Source: Staphylotrichum longicolle
Taxonomy: Eukaryota > Ascomycota > Sordariomycetes > Sordariales > Chaetomiaceae
DNA: 64,000 bases
NCBI GenBank assembly: GCA_019096155.1
Contig: JAHCVI010000006.1
Location: 186,001-250,000, forward strand
Direction of reading: 5' to 3'
Part shown: positions 1 through 9,366 of the stretch, one piece after another
Layout of the letters: each line of letters opens with the position of its first letter
Position numbering within the stretch: the first letter of the stretch is position 1
The notes under the pieces: generated by a model
Seen by the model: the letters and a program-made list of their open reading frames with translations, nothing else
What the model was told of the DNA's origin: nothing
Database searches by the model: none
Translations under genes and position numbers: made by a program

Positions 1-426
1 ATTTCCAAAGTACTATTCCAATTTGTCATGATATAGAGACAGTCAAGATACGTCCAGTAAGGACACTCCTCGAGCCTGCTCCATCTTTGGCTGTTCGACG
101 AGTAATGGCGACACAGTCTGCCTGCCACGCCGTTCTCGCAGAATATGGCCAAGACAGGTCGTTCTGGCGCCTGTACAAGTGCTCCTCTGTTTCTGATCCA
201 GGTGGCCACCTAGAGCTATGTTAATGCGGCCCTCCTAAAGTGAGTCTGCCTAAGGTAGGTACTCAAGTCTGGTTTGAGGTGCTCACAGGGTCGCGTTTTG
301 CCCGCCACTGGCCAATTCGCATCAACCGAGGGGAACGTCCCATGTCAGGACCTTCGTGCATGTCTATGTGATCAATAACATAGGTGCATTCTCGCAGGGC
401 ATTAGTCGATTATGCGCGACACTGCG
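1..426. other. unassigned sequence at window edge
   Basis: No gene can be supported here. On the minus strand a short stretch stays open from about 210 down to 30, but it has no start, no recognisable motif and is cut by the window edge. Confidence 0.4.
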
Positions 427-820
427 TTACCCTAAGGCAGATGGGAGGACGCTCTGGTCTTGCATACCTCTATCATCGTCGTCAAACCAGGGAAGCATGG
501 CCAAGCTCATATCCCCCGCCCCCGCGAGTAAATTGGGCGGGAGCCTAGGAATGGCGCTCTCGACAGCGCCGCGTGCCCAAGTTTTGTAGTCCTCAGATAT
601 TCTGAGCCTGGGGTCAGCATATAGGTAGTCATCTGCTAAGCCGGATAAGGGGGCACTGGCGGGGAATACCATACAACATCATCAACCCTTGGGAACGGGC
701 GACCTGCTCTCCCAGAAATGTGGGCAGAGTGCCAATGTCGAACGGGCTGAAAAACGATGAGCTTGGGGTGGGGTTGAAGCGCTCCGGGCCGACATTGTCA
801 GCCAAGACTGTGACTCGCAT
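427..820 (-). other. possible coding remnant, two overlapping minus-strand frames
   Basis: Two minus-strand frames overlap between 629 and 672. The first (820 to about 680) reads a protein-like Ser/Pro/Phe-rich segment (PTPSSSFFSPFDIGTL). The second (672 to 427) reads an Ala/Pro/Leu-rich segment with a DDDD run. Amino-acid texture is protein-like in both, and the switch of frame could be a frameshift or an intron. No GT-AG pair that I tried joins them in frame. I do not recognise a family. It may be a decayed gene, or the 3' end of something whose remaining exons I cannot see. Confidence 0.2.
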
Positions 821-1695
821 TGCTGCTCCTCGGGAAGACAGAGTTCGCTGATCTGAAGGATCTGGATTTTGAAACAGCTAGGAAATGTAGCACTGGTATC
901 CGTTCCCTGTGCAAGCCGGAAGCGGGTGAAATAAGGGCTGGAGAGAGATGACTCGAAGAATCGATGAGACTGCCTAGCAGGGGGCGTTTTGTGCCTTGTG
1001 CATGCAGGCACTCAGCCTCCTGTATGTGACTGGACTTTTTACCAACCAATCAAGATCTGTGCCGACTGTACCGCCACGGCCTGCATCTGGTCAGCCAAAC
1101 ACCGAGGGGCCCCGGGGGTGTGGCTTGCCCGACCTAGGGCGGACCATGTACACGGAATTGATGGCGCTGAGGGGTTTCAGCCCGGAGCAAATATGGCTAC
1201 CTATTCAGCTGGGCAGAGGGCTATTCCACTTAACATGATCCCAGCCATGTCGGCAATCCGAGACTCCCAAATGGTTATTATCTTGATGTCACGTCGTCGT
1301 GCAGTGTGCGGCTGGTGAGGAAGAGCGACCAAGCTGCGGGAGGGCGCGGGGTCGATTCGACCCAAATGTCCCAGTCGTCCCTGGGTGGTGGATATACAGT
1401 ACACCTTCCCAAATTTCGATCTTCCTTGCCATAATCACCCATACCCGCCATCCGTCAAAAACATTGTGTTGGAAAAAGAACTTGCATATTTGCAGTTGTT
1501 GTTTGCGGGCTTGCCATTCTGTATGAATTTTTCAGTCAAATTCCCAATACCTAAAACGCCGCGGTCAAACACCAGATGTGTCTGGTGCCTTGATGAAGAG
1601 ACGGAATGCTGTGGGCTTCGGCCCCTTGCTTCCGTGCTCACGACGACTGGTTCCTTTCCTGCCCATCTTCGGGCAGGGACTCATCCACACGGAGT
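821..1695. other. intergenic, nothing supported
   Basis: Short open frames occur on both strands but none has family-like motifs, splice context or consistent amino-acid texture. Nothing further is seen. Confidence 0.4.
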
Positions 1696-2404
1696 TCATT
1701 GACTGATTAGATTGGGCGTGCTCTGGTCAGTTTGTCTTTTGGTGCATATGAGGAGATCAGCCACCCACAATGCTTCATTCGTCCGACGCCGGCAGCGATC
1801 AAGGGTCTGGCAGGCGCCCAAGTCATCTCCAGAGGCTGACCAGGCCGTGGCTTCTTGGAAATTTACCTCGATGGCGTTGAGCGGTGGTCGCCCATCTTTA
1901 CCTCCGGCCTTCTCTGCTTCTACGGCAGCTCTCCATATGGACGTGGTATAGCCGATAAACTCGCGTCTGCGGACAGCAACGTAATTGAGATTGTCAAGCT
2001 CAGTCTTGTCATCGAAGACACCCTTGGCCACGAGCTTTCCAAGAAAGCACCAAAAAGGTGCTGGATAATTCCAGTCGTATTGGTAGCCGACGGACTGAAA
2101 AACGTCCACTTGGCGGGAAAGCGTTATTCTGTTCCGATTAACCATGTCCCTGGAAAGAGTTGAGACTCGCGACTCACGGTATCACAACATGTGTGATAGC
2201 ATCCATGTCCAAGTCTTTGAAGCGTTCTTCTGTCACCGTGGCTCGAATCTCGGGAACTGGGGCATCGATGGCCTTGTGATCCGGTACTCCCTTTGTCAGA
2301 GTACGCAGAGTGGGATCGACCGGGAGCTGGGCTGCGTATCTCTTGAGCGCCTCAATCTGGGCTTCTGGGGAATCGTCAGCTGCAGCTGGAAAAGCGTCAG
2401 CCAT
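1696..2404 (-). CDS. hypothetical protein with very short candidate intron
   Basis: Two minus-strand frames read well: 2404 (ATG, MADAFPAAADD) to 2178, and 2149 to a stop at 1696. They join in phase across a GTGAGT...CTCAAC...CCAG segment at 2150-2177, giving 226 residues. The first half is rich in Ala, Pro and charged residues. The second half has an aromatic stretch (YQYDWNYPAPFWCFLGK) followed by a charged helical segment. The candidate intron is only 28 bases, well below the usual fungal minimum, so an indel or a decayed gene is possible. I do not recognise the family and propose no function. The start was chosen as the first in-frame ATG; the frame stays open a little further upstream. 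Confidence 0.4.
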
Positions 2405-2856
2405 GTTTCTGGCTAGTGGAGCCGCAGTTTTTAGAGTCGCGGTGTGGTCACAAAGCAATTGTTGTGGTTTCCACCAGCTCCAAGCTCCCGTCGTTGGGGA
2501 GTGGTCAGAGGACGAGAATCAGAGGATTGAGAGGTCCCACTTTTCCCCGCCTCTTGCAGGCAGCAATCTGCCTCCCTGCTGCGTTTGGCACAGTACCAAC
2601 AGACGAGACCAACGCGGGCCAGAGAATAACCCCTAAGGAACCTTAAGTTGCCCTACCAGGCAAGGTACCCATTGGTATTTCGTTCACAAGTCAGTGAAGT
2701 AAACACGCCGAGAACCCTCGTTTTTTTTTATTTGAACATGCGAGTACTTGACTCGGATCAATTCACAACAGCTGAACCAGGCTAACCCCATACACCATAC
2801 ACATTCCCGTCAACAACCTCCCGCTCACAACCTCAGGTCCTGTATGTAATTGCAAC
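2405..2856. other. intergenic between two minus-strand genes
   Basis: This holds the 5' flank of the 2404 gene and the 3' flank of the 3533 gene. An 8-base T run near 2723 is the only simple-sequence feature. No gene is seen. Confidence 0.5.
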
Positions 2857-3533
2857 CTACAACTCCCCCCTCTGAACCAACCCGGCCAACTTCTCCCTCA
2901 ACACCTCCCCAATGACACCCGCGCTCGGCCCCGTGGCGCCCTTGGCGAGCACATCCTCGCGCGTCACCCTGACAACCTTCACCCCCCCGTCTTCCTCTGG
3001 CACCCGCTCCCGCACGGCGCGCATCACCCGCTCCAGGTCCTCGTCCCCGACGCCCCCGCCAAAGATGATGCCGCGGGGCACCCGCCTCTCGCCGGCGGGC
3101 AAGGCCGCGTTGCTGCCCAGGCCGGACGAGTCGGGCGTGTCGAGGGCGCCGGCGCACAGGGGCGGGAGCTCGGCAACGGCTTGGGTTGGGGTGAGGCAGA
3201 TGTGGACGACTGTTTTTTCTTTTTGGTGAGTAATTATGGCTACATGATTGCGAGTATGGGGATGAAGGGTTGGAGGGGGGAAGGGAGGAGGGAGGAGGGA
3301 GACGGACGGTCGTATTCGGGCAGCAGAAGGGCCTGGATTTGTTTGGCGACTTCGGGGTTGGCGCCGAGAGTGGCGAGAGGAATGGGGCTCTTGGATGCCA
3401 TTGTCGTGAATGTGCGAGCTGTTCGTGTTTTTGATGCTGCTGAGAGATGGCAGGAAAGCTGTGCAAGTCGTGGTGATGGTTTGAATTTGAGTGCTCGGGA
3501 GGCGGAGGAGAGGGCGAACTTTATGGAAGCCAT
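2857..3533 (-). CDS. small hypothetical protein, possible mitochondrial presequence
   Basis: The model is 3533-3308 joined to 3209-2857, with a 98-base GT-AG intron at 3210-3307, giving 192 residues. The exons join in phase as ...LLLPEYD | LVHICLTPTQAV..., which restores a continuous hydrophobic strand. The first 45 residues are rich in Ser, Ala, Arg and Lys and lack acidic residues, like a mitochondrial targeting peptide. A second in-frame Met (MASKSPIPLATLG) would give a cytosolic form. The C-terminal half has a Gly-rich turn (IIFGGGVGDEDLERV) and alternating strand and helix texture, loosely Rossmann-like. I do not recognise a named family. Targeting is inferred from composition only. Confidence 0.65.
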
Positions 3534-4527
3534 GGGGAATTGGAGCTGGCAGGTTGGTCTCTGCGAGGTCGGTAGCTCTTGCTTGGAGTTGGCAGGCGAG
3601 ATTGGAGTGAACCTTCCGTGCGAGCGGTGTAAGTGGTGATGGTGTACGGGTATGTTGTTGAATTAAGGTGGGACACTGTGTGCATGGACTGTGTGGTGCT
3701 CTTGGCAGCAGCTTGGCTGTTGGTTGAGACTGCTGTTTTGGGCATGGCTCCCAGCTCATGCAAGGGTGCCGGGTGTCATTCGCTGTCATGGCCGCCCAAA
3801 TTTACACCGGCCCCGAGCCGTCTTGTGGGGTAATCCGGCCCTCCTCCGACCACAAAAGGGAACGGCGAGCTCGGCTGCTCGGCCTCAGGACGAGTCGGAC
3901 TCCGTATCGTGCCGTCCACCAACGACATATCGCCGGCTGCCCGTCGCAATTCCGGTGTCAATGCTGTCATTCTTCGTCTTCGAGGCAACAGCCCAAGGCA
4001 TTGACGGATGAATGGCGCCACTCTCGGCCTCCCCCGAGTCTTGGGGGCTGAGTTCGATGCCTGATAGTTTGCGAAATGCTGGTGCTCAAACTGCTTCTTC
4101 TTATGGCTATCAGGTTTGTTTTATTGCCCTGATTGTTTTTTGACGTAGGTTGGTGATGGTGATTGTGGTCAGGTGTTGGCCAGGATCGGGTTTGCGGGCA
4201 ACGCCGCCGCTTACAACAGACCTTGCCGGGGATATGAAGTGACTGGTGAACTATTCGAGCACTCAGCATCTCTCAACTCCTTCTCTGAACTCAACCTACC
4301 AATACGGGATCCACATAACGACTGGACTTATCCGAGACGGATTACCGTGATACTGCCAAGGAGGTAGGCTTGGTAGGAAGCCTAGCAAGATGAAAGGCTC
4401 AGATTCATCTTGCGATTCCACTCCATGAATTTTTCGTCAACCACCTGGGTAGCCCCTGGATTCGCCTTTCCTCACTTGCTCCATCTTTGCTCTCCAGTCC
4501 AGTCCTCAATATCCGGAGAACGCCAAA
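3534..4527. promoter_or_regulatory. divergent intergenic region
   Basis: This lies between two divergently oriented genes and must hold both promoters. No TATA-like or named factor site stands out. No coding sequence is supported. Confidence 0.4.
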
Positions 4528-4919
4528 ATGTCATGGTTATGCGAGGTCAGCTACTCTCGCGACGCGACTGTGAAGGTCATCCGCGATTATATGAATTCCT
4601 CGGTAAGATGTACCTCAAGGAATCAGGTATTCTCGAGCCGCCCGAGGGGGCCTGGCCCCTGACCGACCCCAAGGGCTTCGGGCAGACCTTGGGCAAGGGT
4701 GACGAGGTTGTAAAACTCCTCCGTCATCTTCCCTACATCTCCTACGTCAAGGCCCGTGGTGTCGCAGATTGTTGGCTTGCGGACTGGTGTCACTACATGA
4801 GCCTTCACAACACCGGCCGGGAATATCATGATGGCGTTCGATCAACAAATGAAAACGGAATCCGGTGCGAGGATACGTCTCCACATGTTGTCGGCTGGCC
4901 AGACCTCGAACGGTATTAG
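4528..4919 (+). pseudogene. frameshifted member of a fungal hypothetical-protein family
   Basis: An ATG in good context (CAAAATG at 4528) opens a short frame (MSWLCEVSYSRDATV...RDY) that loses coding texture at about 4590. From there the next frame reads YEFLGKMYLKESG, then EPPEGAWPL, then LGKGDEVVKLLRHLPYI, down to a stop at 4917-4919. The core (EPPEG.W, then LGK.DEV..LLRHLPYI) resembles a family of hypothetical proteins I associate with Sordariales; that link is from memory. One missing base in TATTAT at 4588-4591 explains the break. No legal intron fits: the only GT-AG pair there is 24 bases. The protein also seems to end early compared with what I recall of the family. It is either a decaying paralogue or an assembly error. 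Confidence 0.5.
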
Positions 4920-5473
4920 AAGGAAGATTGCTTGAAGGCAGTCCGCTGCTTTGTGAATGAACACTACAACGATTGCAGAGATCACAGTGACTCGGGGGAT
5001 GAGGAGGTGTGGTAAAGAAGATGGGAAGAGGCTCCCGATTTATCTCCGAGGGCGGGTCCTTTGGTAGCAAGCCGGTGAATGATCGTTATTGTTAGGTCGG
5101 GACGGTTCATGATTCTAGGCATCCGCGCGGATGCACATACACAGAATCTCGACCCCTTTTATGGTGGTAGTGCATGCTAGATATCACTAGTTTGATTTTA
5201 GACCCTCGGCATGTGGAGTGGTTTTGATGAGACCTGCGGATTGCCAAGAGATATGGCATATCCACGGACTCTTTGTTGGCTCAGGGGTTCCATCACACGG
5301 CGAGCTTTGGTCAAGGCAGCAACAAGCTGTCCGGGTACATTCACGCAGCACCCTCACTTCACCCATCAACCGCCCCGCGCCCTTCTCCTCCGCCGCTCAA
5401 ATCTCCAGGGCCTCCCTTACCGGCCATACCTTTGTTGACTGCCACAACTCCATAGCTTCCAAGATAGAGCAGC
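4920..5473. other. intergenic / promoter of the 5474 gene
   Basis: The last 130 bases before 5474 are C-rich, typical of a fungal 5' leader. A short in-frame continuation after 4919 (to about 5015) is probably decayed coding sequence of the preceding locus. Confidence 0.4.
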
Positions 5474-6211
5474 ATGGCAAGCAAGGCATCCCTCCTGGTG
5501 GCCTTTGTGGCCCTCACAGCCAGAACCGCCGCCGTTACGACAACGACCCCATACACCGAACTCTATCCTGTTGTCTGTCCCACGGCATCTCCAACTGTCA
5601 CCGATGAAGACGGATGGACGTGCTACACCGACGAAGCGACGAACTATCTTTCCATGCCGAGACCGACCGGAGAGCTCCAAAAAGCGTACGAATCCTTCGG
5701 CTCCAGTCTCATCGAGACGTGCCTTACTTCGGGACGATACAGCCAACCGTGTCCCTTCCCCGACCAGTCGCGGTGGTGCGGGTTCAGCACCGCGATGCCG
5801 GCCTCCCTCCTGCCGGACTACACGTCGTACGTGCTGAGCGCATCGTCGTGGTGGCAGACCAACAGCGAAAGCATCATCTGGTTCGCCGAGTGGTGCCCCA
5901 AGGTGTGGTATCAGGCCTCCAACTTTGGAGTTTTTGGCGGCCACGTCTACCTGAACCACACTCTCATCAACATGGAGTGCTTTGCCGAGGCGAATCCGAC
6001 CGACAAACTGTTGACGACTGGGCCAACTGCCACGCCGGGACAGGGCCCAACAGGGGGAGACTCTACAGCGACGAGAACCGGCACGAGCACCGCCACCCCA
6101 ATCATCACCACCACGAGCACCATCAGCAGCAGCGACGGCACCCGGACCTGGAGACCTCGCCGGTCTCTGCTTCTGGGCCCGCTTGCATGTCTTCTGCTCT
6201 CTCTCTTCTAA
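5474..6211 (+). CDS. secreted, probably GPI-anchored Cys-containing protein
   Basis: Single exon, 245 residues. Residues 1-20 form a signal peptide (hydrophobic core LLVAFVALTA). The body of about 160 residues has regularly spaced cysteines and many Trp and Tyr (for example SRWCGFSTAMPASLLPDY and WFAEWCPKVWYQ). A Thr/Ser/Gly linker at about 180-225 should be O-glycosylated. The C terminus is a short basic stretch then a hydrophobic tail (SLLLGPLACLLLSLF), the form of a GPI-anchor signal. The texture resembles a secreted fungal domain family I know as DUF7735, but that name is from memory. It probably acts at the cell surface or in the wall; biochemical role unknown. Confidence 0.75.
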   Translation: MASKASLLVAFVALTARTAAVTTTTPYTELYPVVCPTASPTVTDEDGWTCYTDEATNYLSMPRPTGELQKAYESFGSSLIETCLTSGRYSQPCPFPDQSRWCGFSTAMPASLLPDYTSYVLSASSWWQTNSESIIWFAEWCPKVWYQASNFGVFGGHVYLNHTLINMECFAEANPTDKLLTTGPTATPGQGPTGGDSTATRTGTSTATPIITTTSTISSSDGTRTWRPRRSLLLGPLACLLLSLF

Positions 6212-6952
6212 TGTATCCGTTCTAACATCAACACTACTAATTGCATATGACCACAACAACTTGAGGACATGAAACCAAGCCTTGGTGTTCTCCCTGGCGA
6301 CTTTTGACCGCGATTTAATTTAACTGGGATCTGCTCAGCCTCCTGAAGGGCTCCTTTGGCCAACATTTTTAGCCTCGGGGTCGGCGGCCCGGGTTAGTGA
6401 TTACTCAGTATCTCTGAGGGCGTGAGCCTGGAGTCGACATCGTTACTATCATAGGTGTGCTGAGCGGTACACCGCCAATGTTACGGTGTGTTATCGTGTT
6501 CGTGACTTCCACCAACGATGCTGCTCCAGCATAACGTTAAGCTGACAACTGTCACAGAAAACTTTCACAGGATTTTGAGAACGAAGAGTGACATCAACCA
6601 ACGCGATGCCAGGCAATGGAAATAGGTTGCTGGTGCCCAACGCTTCAGACTGAGTTACAGCTGTGGGAGACCCTGGGAGAACCGTCGAGAGTGTCCTGGC
6701 TCAGGACTGAATCCCTCGGAACAAGTCGTTGCTAAAGAATAGTGTCAAGAGATAGAGGAGTGATGTGGAATGCCCTCGATTGAAATGACCGAGTCACGGT
6801 CACTGCCAGGAAGAACGAGTGGTAAACATGTATCGGGGGTCACATGGCCGTCAGTCCCAAAAGATTTGTACAACTCCTAGCATCAGCAATGTATTGGGCC
6901 CGTCTATGGTACTCTACAGTCCAACACCTCGCCGCCAAAGTCATCTCTCCGC
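6212..6952. other. convergent 3' intergenic region
   Basis: This lies between the stop of the 5474 gene and the stop of CCT2 on the other strand. It should hold both 3' UTRs. No gene or repeat is seen. Confidence 0.5.
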
Positions 6953-8730
6953 TCAGTGCCTCTCCCGCCTCCTGGGAGCCGCTCTTATTATGTCGTCCAC
7001 GCGCAACAGGAGCTGTGAGAAACCTAGTCAGCAACGCGCCCTCCGCACTATCCAAGAAAGTCAAACTCACCTCAGCCGCCTCGCTCGCCGAGTTCACCAC
7101 CGCCTTCTTCAGCTTGTAGCTCTCAATGACGCCCAGCTCCCGCATGTCGGCGATCCCGCCGCCCGGCGTCATCAGATCCAGCCCGTACGTGTTCAAGCCG
7201 TCGTAGATGGCCTTGCGCAGGCGCGCGACCAGGTCGCCCGAGTCCAGGCCCGCGTTGTCCGCGAGGATCGTGGGCAGCTGGCGCAGGGCCACGGCAAAGG
7301 CCGCGACGGCGGTCTGCTTCTTGCCCTCGACGCGGGTGGCGGCGCCCTCGACCGCCTTGGCCATGAGCATCTCGGCGCAGCCGCCGCCGAGCGTGGTGCG
7401 CGGCTCCTTGACCGTCTGCGACAGCACGGCGAGCGCGTCGTGCAGACTCCGCTCGGCCTCGTCGAGGAGCTGGTCCGTCGCGCCGCGGAGCACAATGGTG
7501 CAGGCCTGGCCGGCGGCGACGCCCGAGAACTTGATAAGCGTGTCCTCGCCGATCAGGACCTCCTCGATCAGGTCGCAGTGGCCGAGCTTGACCTGCTCCG
7601 GGTGGTCGAAGGTGGAGGCGATCTCGCCGCCGGTGACGAGGGCGAGGCGCTCGATGCCGTCGAAGTCGGCGTGCTCGATCGACATGATGCCGGCGTCGGT
7701 GAAGAGCTGCTCGGGCCAGTTGTAGATGAGCTGCCGGTTGATGAAGCAGTTGATGCCGTGCGCCTTGATCTTCTCCACCTTGGCCTTCATCTTTCTCCGC
7801 TCGGCCTTCTCGAGCTCTGCGAGCTTGCTGGTCGAGCTGACCTTGAGCGAGGCACCAAAGATCTTGACCTTGTCCGTGTCCATAGATGTGTTGGCGACCA
7901 GGATCTTGGCCTTCTCAAGGCGCTTCGGCTGGTTGACGCCGATCTTCTTGTCGAGGATGAAGCCCTCGTCAAGGTAGGATTCGCTAAGCTTGCCGCCGGC
8001 CTTCTTGATGATCTGGATGTGGCTGAGGTCCGACGAGCCCTTCAACCGCAGCACGGCCTCGACGGCGAGCTTGGAGAACTGGTCCCTGTCCTGAGCCAGC
8101 ACCTTGGAGCTGAGTGTGGTCCGGGCAATCGCAAGCAGGTCCTTCTTGAACGCCTCCGCGTTCTTGCTGTGATCCACCGCTGACGCCTCGAGGGCCTTCA
8201 GTGCCGCGTGGCTGGCTATCCGGTAGCCTTCGATGATGGTCTGGGGGTGGATCTTCTGTGCGACGAGCTTCTCGGCTTCGCGAAGGAGCTCAGCGGCGAG
8301 AACAGCGACTGAGGTGGTGCCGTCGCCGACTTCGTCGTCTTGCACCTTGGAGATGTTCACCAGAACCTTTGCGGCCGCATTGTCGAGAGCGATGGACTTG
8401 AGGATAGTCGCGCCGTCGTTTGTCACCATGATATCGCCAGTCGACCTGTCGGCCCCTTTTTGTCAGCTCCCACGACCCCAGTGTGCCCGCAGCGCGGCCA
8501 ACATACGCAGACTGCAAGATCTTGTCCATGCCCTTGGGCCCGAGTGTGCTCTTGACCAGGTCGCCTACGGCAATAGCGCCGACAAAGGCCGTGAGGCGGG
8601 CATTCTCGCCCTTTTCCTCTGTCGTGCCCTCCTCGAAGATCTGGGTGGGGCTGAATGAAGACTGCACCGTGTGTTAGCAGGAGTCCAAAAATAAAGATAA
8701 AGTCCAGTAAAAAAAAATAAAACACACCAT
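6953..8730 (-). CDS. CCT2: T-complex protein 1 subunit beta (CCT2)
   Basis: The model joins 8728-8730, 8507-8661, 7071-8445 and 6953-7012, giving 530 residues, the normal family length. The product is a subunit of the cytosolic CCT/TRiC chaperonin that folds actin and tubulin. Visible ATP-site motifs are LGPKGMDK (41-48), TNDGAT (61-66) and GDGTT (93-97), with LGGGCAEM further on. Exon 1 contains only the ATG codon. The intron GTGTGT...GTGCAG then leads to TCT TCA TTC, giving the expected MSSFSPTQIFEEG start. The last exon encodes LLLRVDDIIRAAPRRRERH, a typical CCT2 tail. The gene is head-to-head with eIF3b and shares a 636-base promoter with it. Identity is certain; the exon 1 model is very likely. 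Confidence 0.97.
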
Positions 8731-9366
8731 GACGCCGGCCGGGTCGGGTATCTGGGCACAACCAAAAGTTCTATGTGTGGGATGAGGTCCGCTGAAGCAA
8801 CGGGTCCGTGGATGGCGGGGACGAGGGGCAGCTCGGGACCAGGCAGGCGCTGCTGCATGCTGCGGAAGCTGCTGGACTTTTTGCCCAGGCAACGGCAAAA
8901 TTCTGGGAGCTCTGCTCACCGCCTTTCCCCAGTTGGCACCACCTGAAACGGAATGGTAGGCTCACTTTTAGCAGCAAGAGGTCAAGACGGCCAGACAAAG
9001 AAAGCTCATGATCTCATTTGCTACGAAGAATGTGACTCAAAACTAGTGAATGGTTTTTCTCTCCTCGGCAAATCACAAGTAGAAGGAAATCAATCTGTGT
9101 ACCTATCTCAAGGCTCCAGATCGTCAGTGGAAGTTGAGAGAGACCCTGCTTCCAGGCTGCCTTGCGTTAAACACAGACCCCTTGTGTGGGGCAATTTTCC
9201 GACTCCCAAAATCTGAACCCCACCACGTTCTGCGCTGCGCACAAAATCTCGTCAATTATCCCGACGACAAGATCCCCATCCCCCCGCGCCAGCGCAACAC
9301 TACCGAGAACGCAGCCCGTTTTCGCATTTTTGCAGCAGCCCCACGGCCCCGGATTGTCTGCCCAGC
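8731..9366. promoter_or_regulatory. shared divergent promoter of CCT2 and eIF3b
   Basis: These 636 bases separate the two start codons and must serve both housekeeping genes. The 3' third, before the eIF3b ATG, is C-rich. No perfect heat-shock element (alternating nGAAn) was found by eye. No coding sequence is supported. Confidence 0.6.

Noticed and set aside
7193..7495. Arg/Ala/Pro-rich open frame on the minus strand inside CCT2
   Set aside because: It is an out-of-frame shadow of CCT2 caused by high third-position GC.
6819..8183. 454-codon open frame on the plus strand opposite CCT2
   Set aside because: Antisense shadow. CCT2 motifs are unambiguous on the other strand, and this frame has no family-like motifs.
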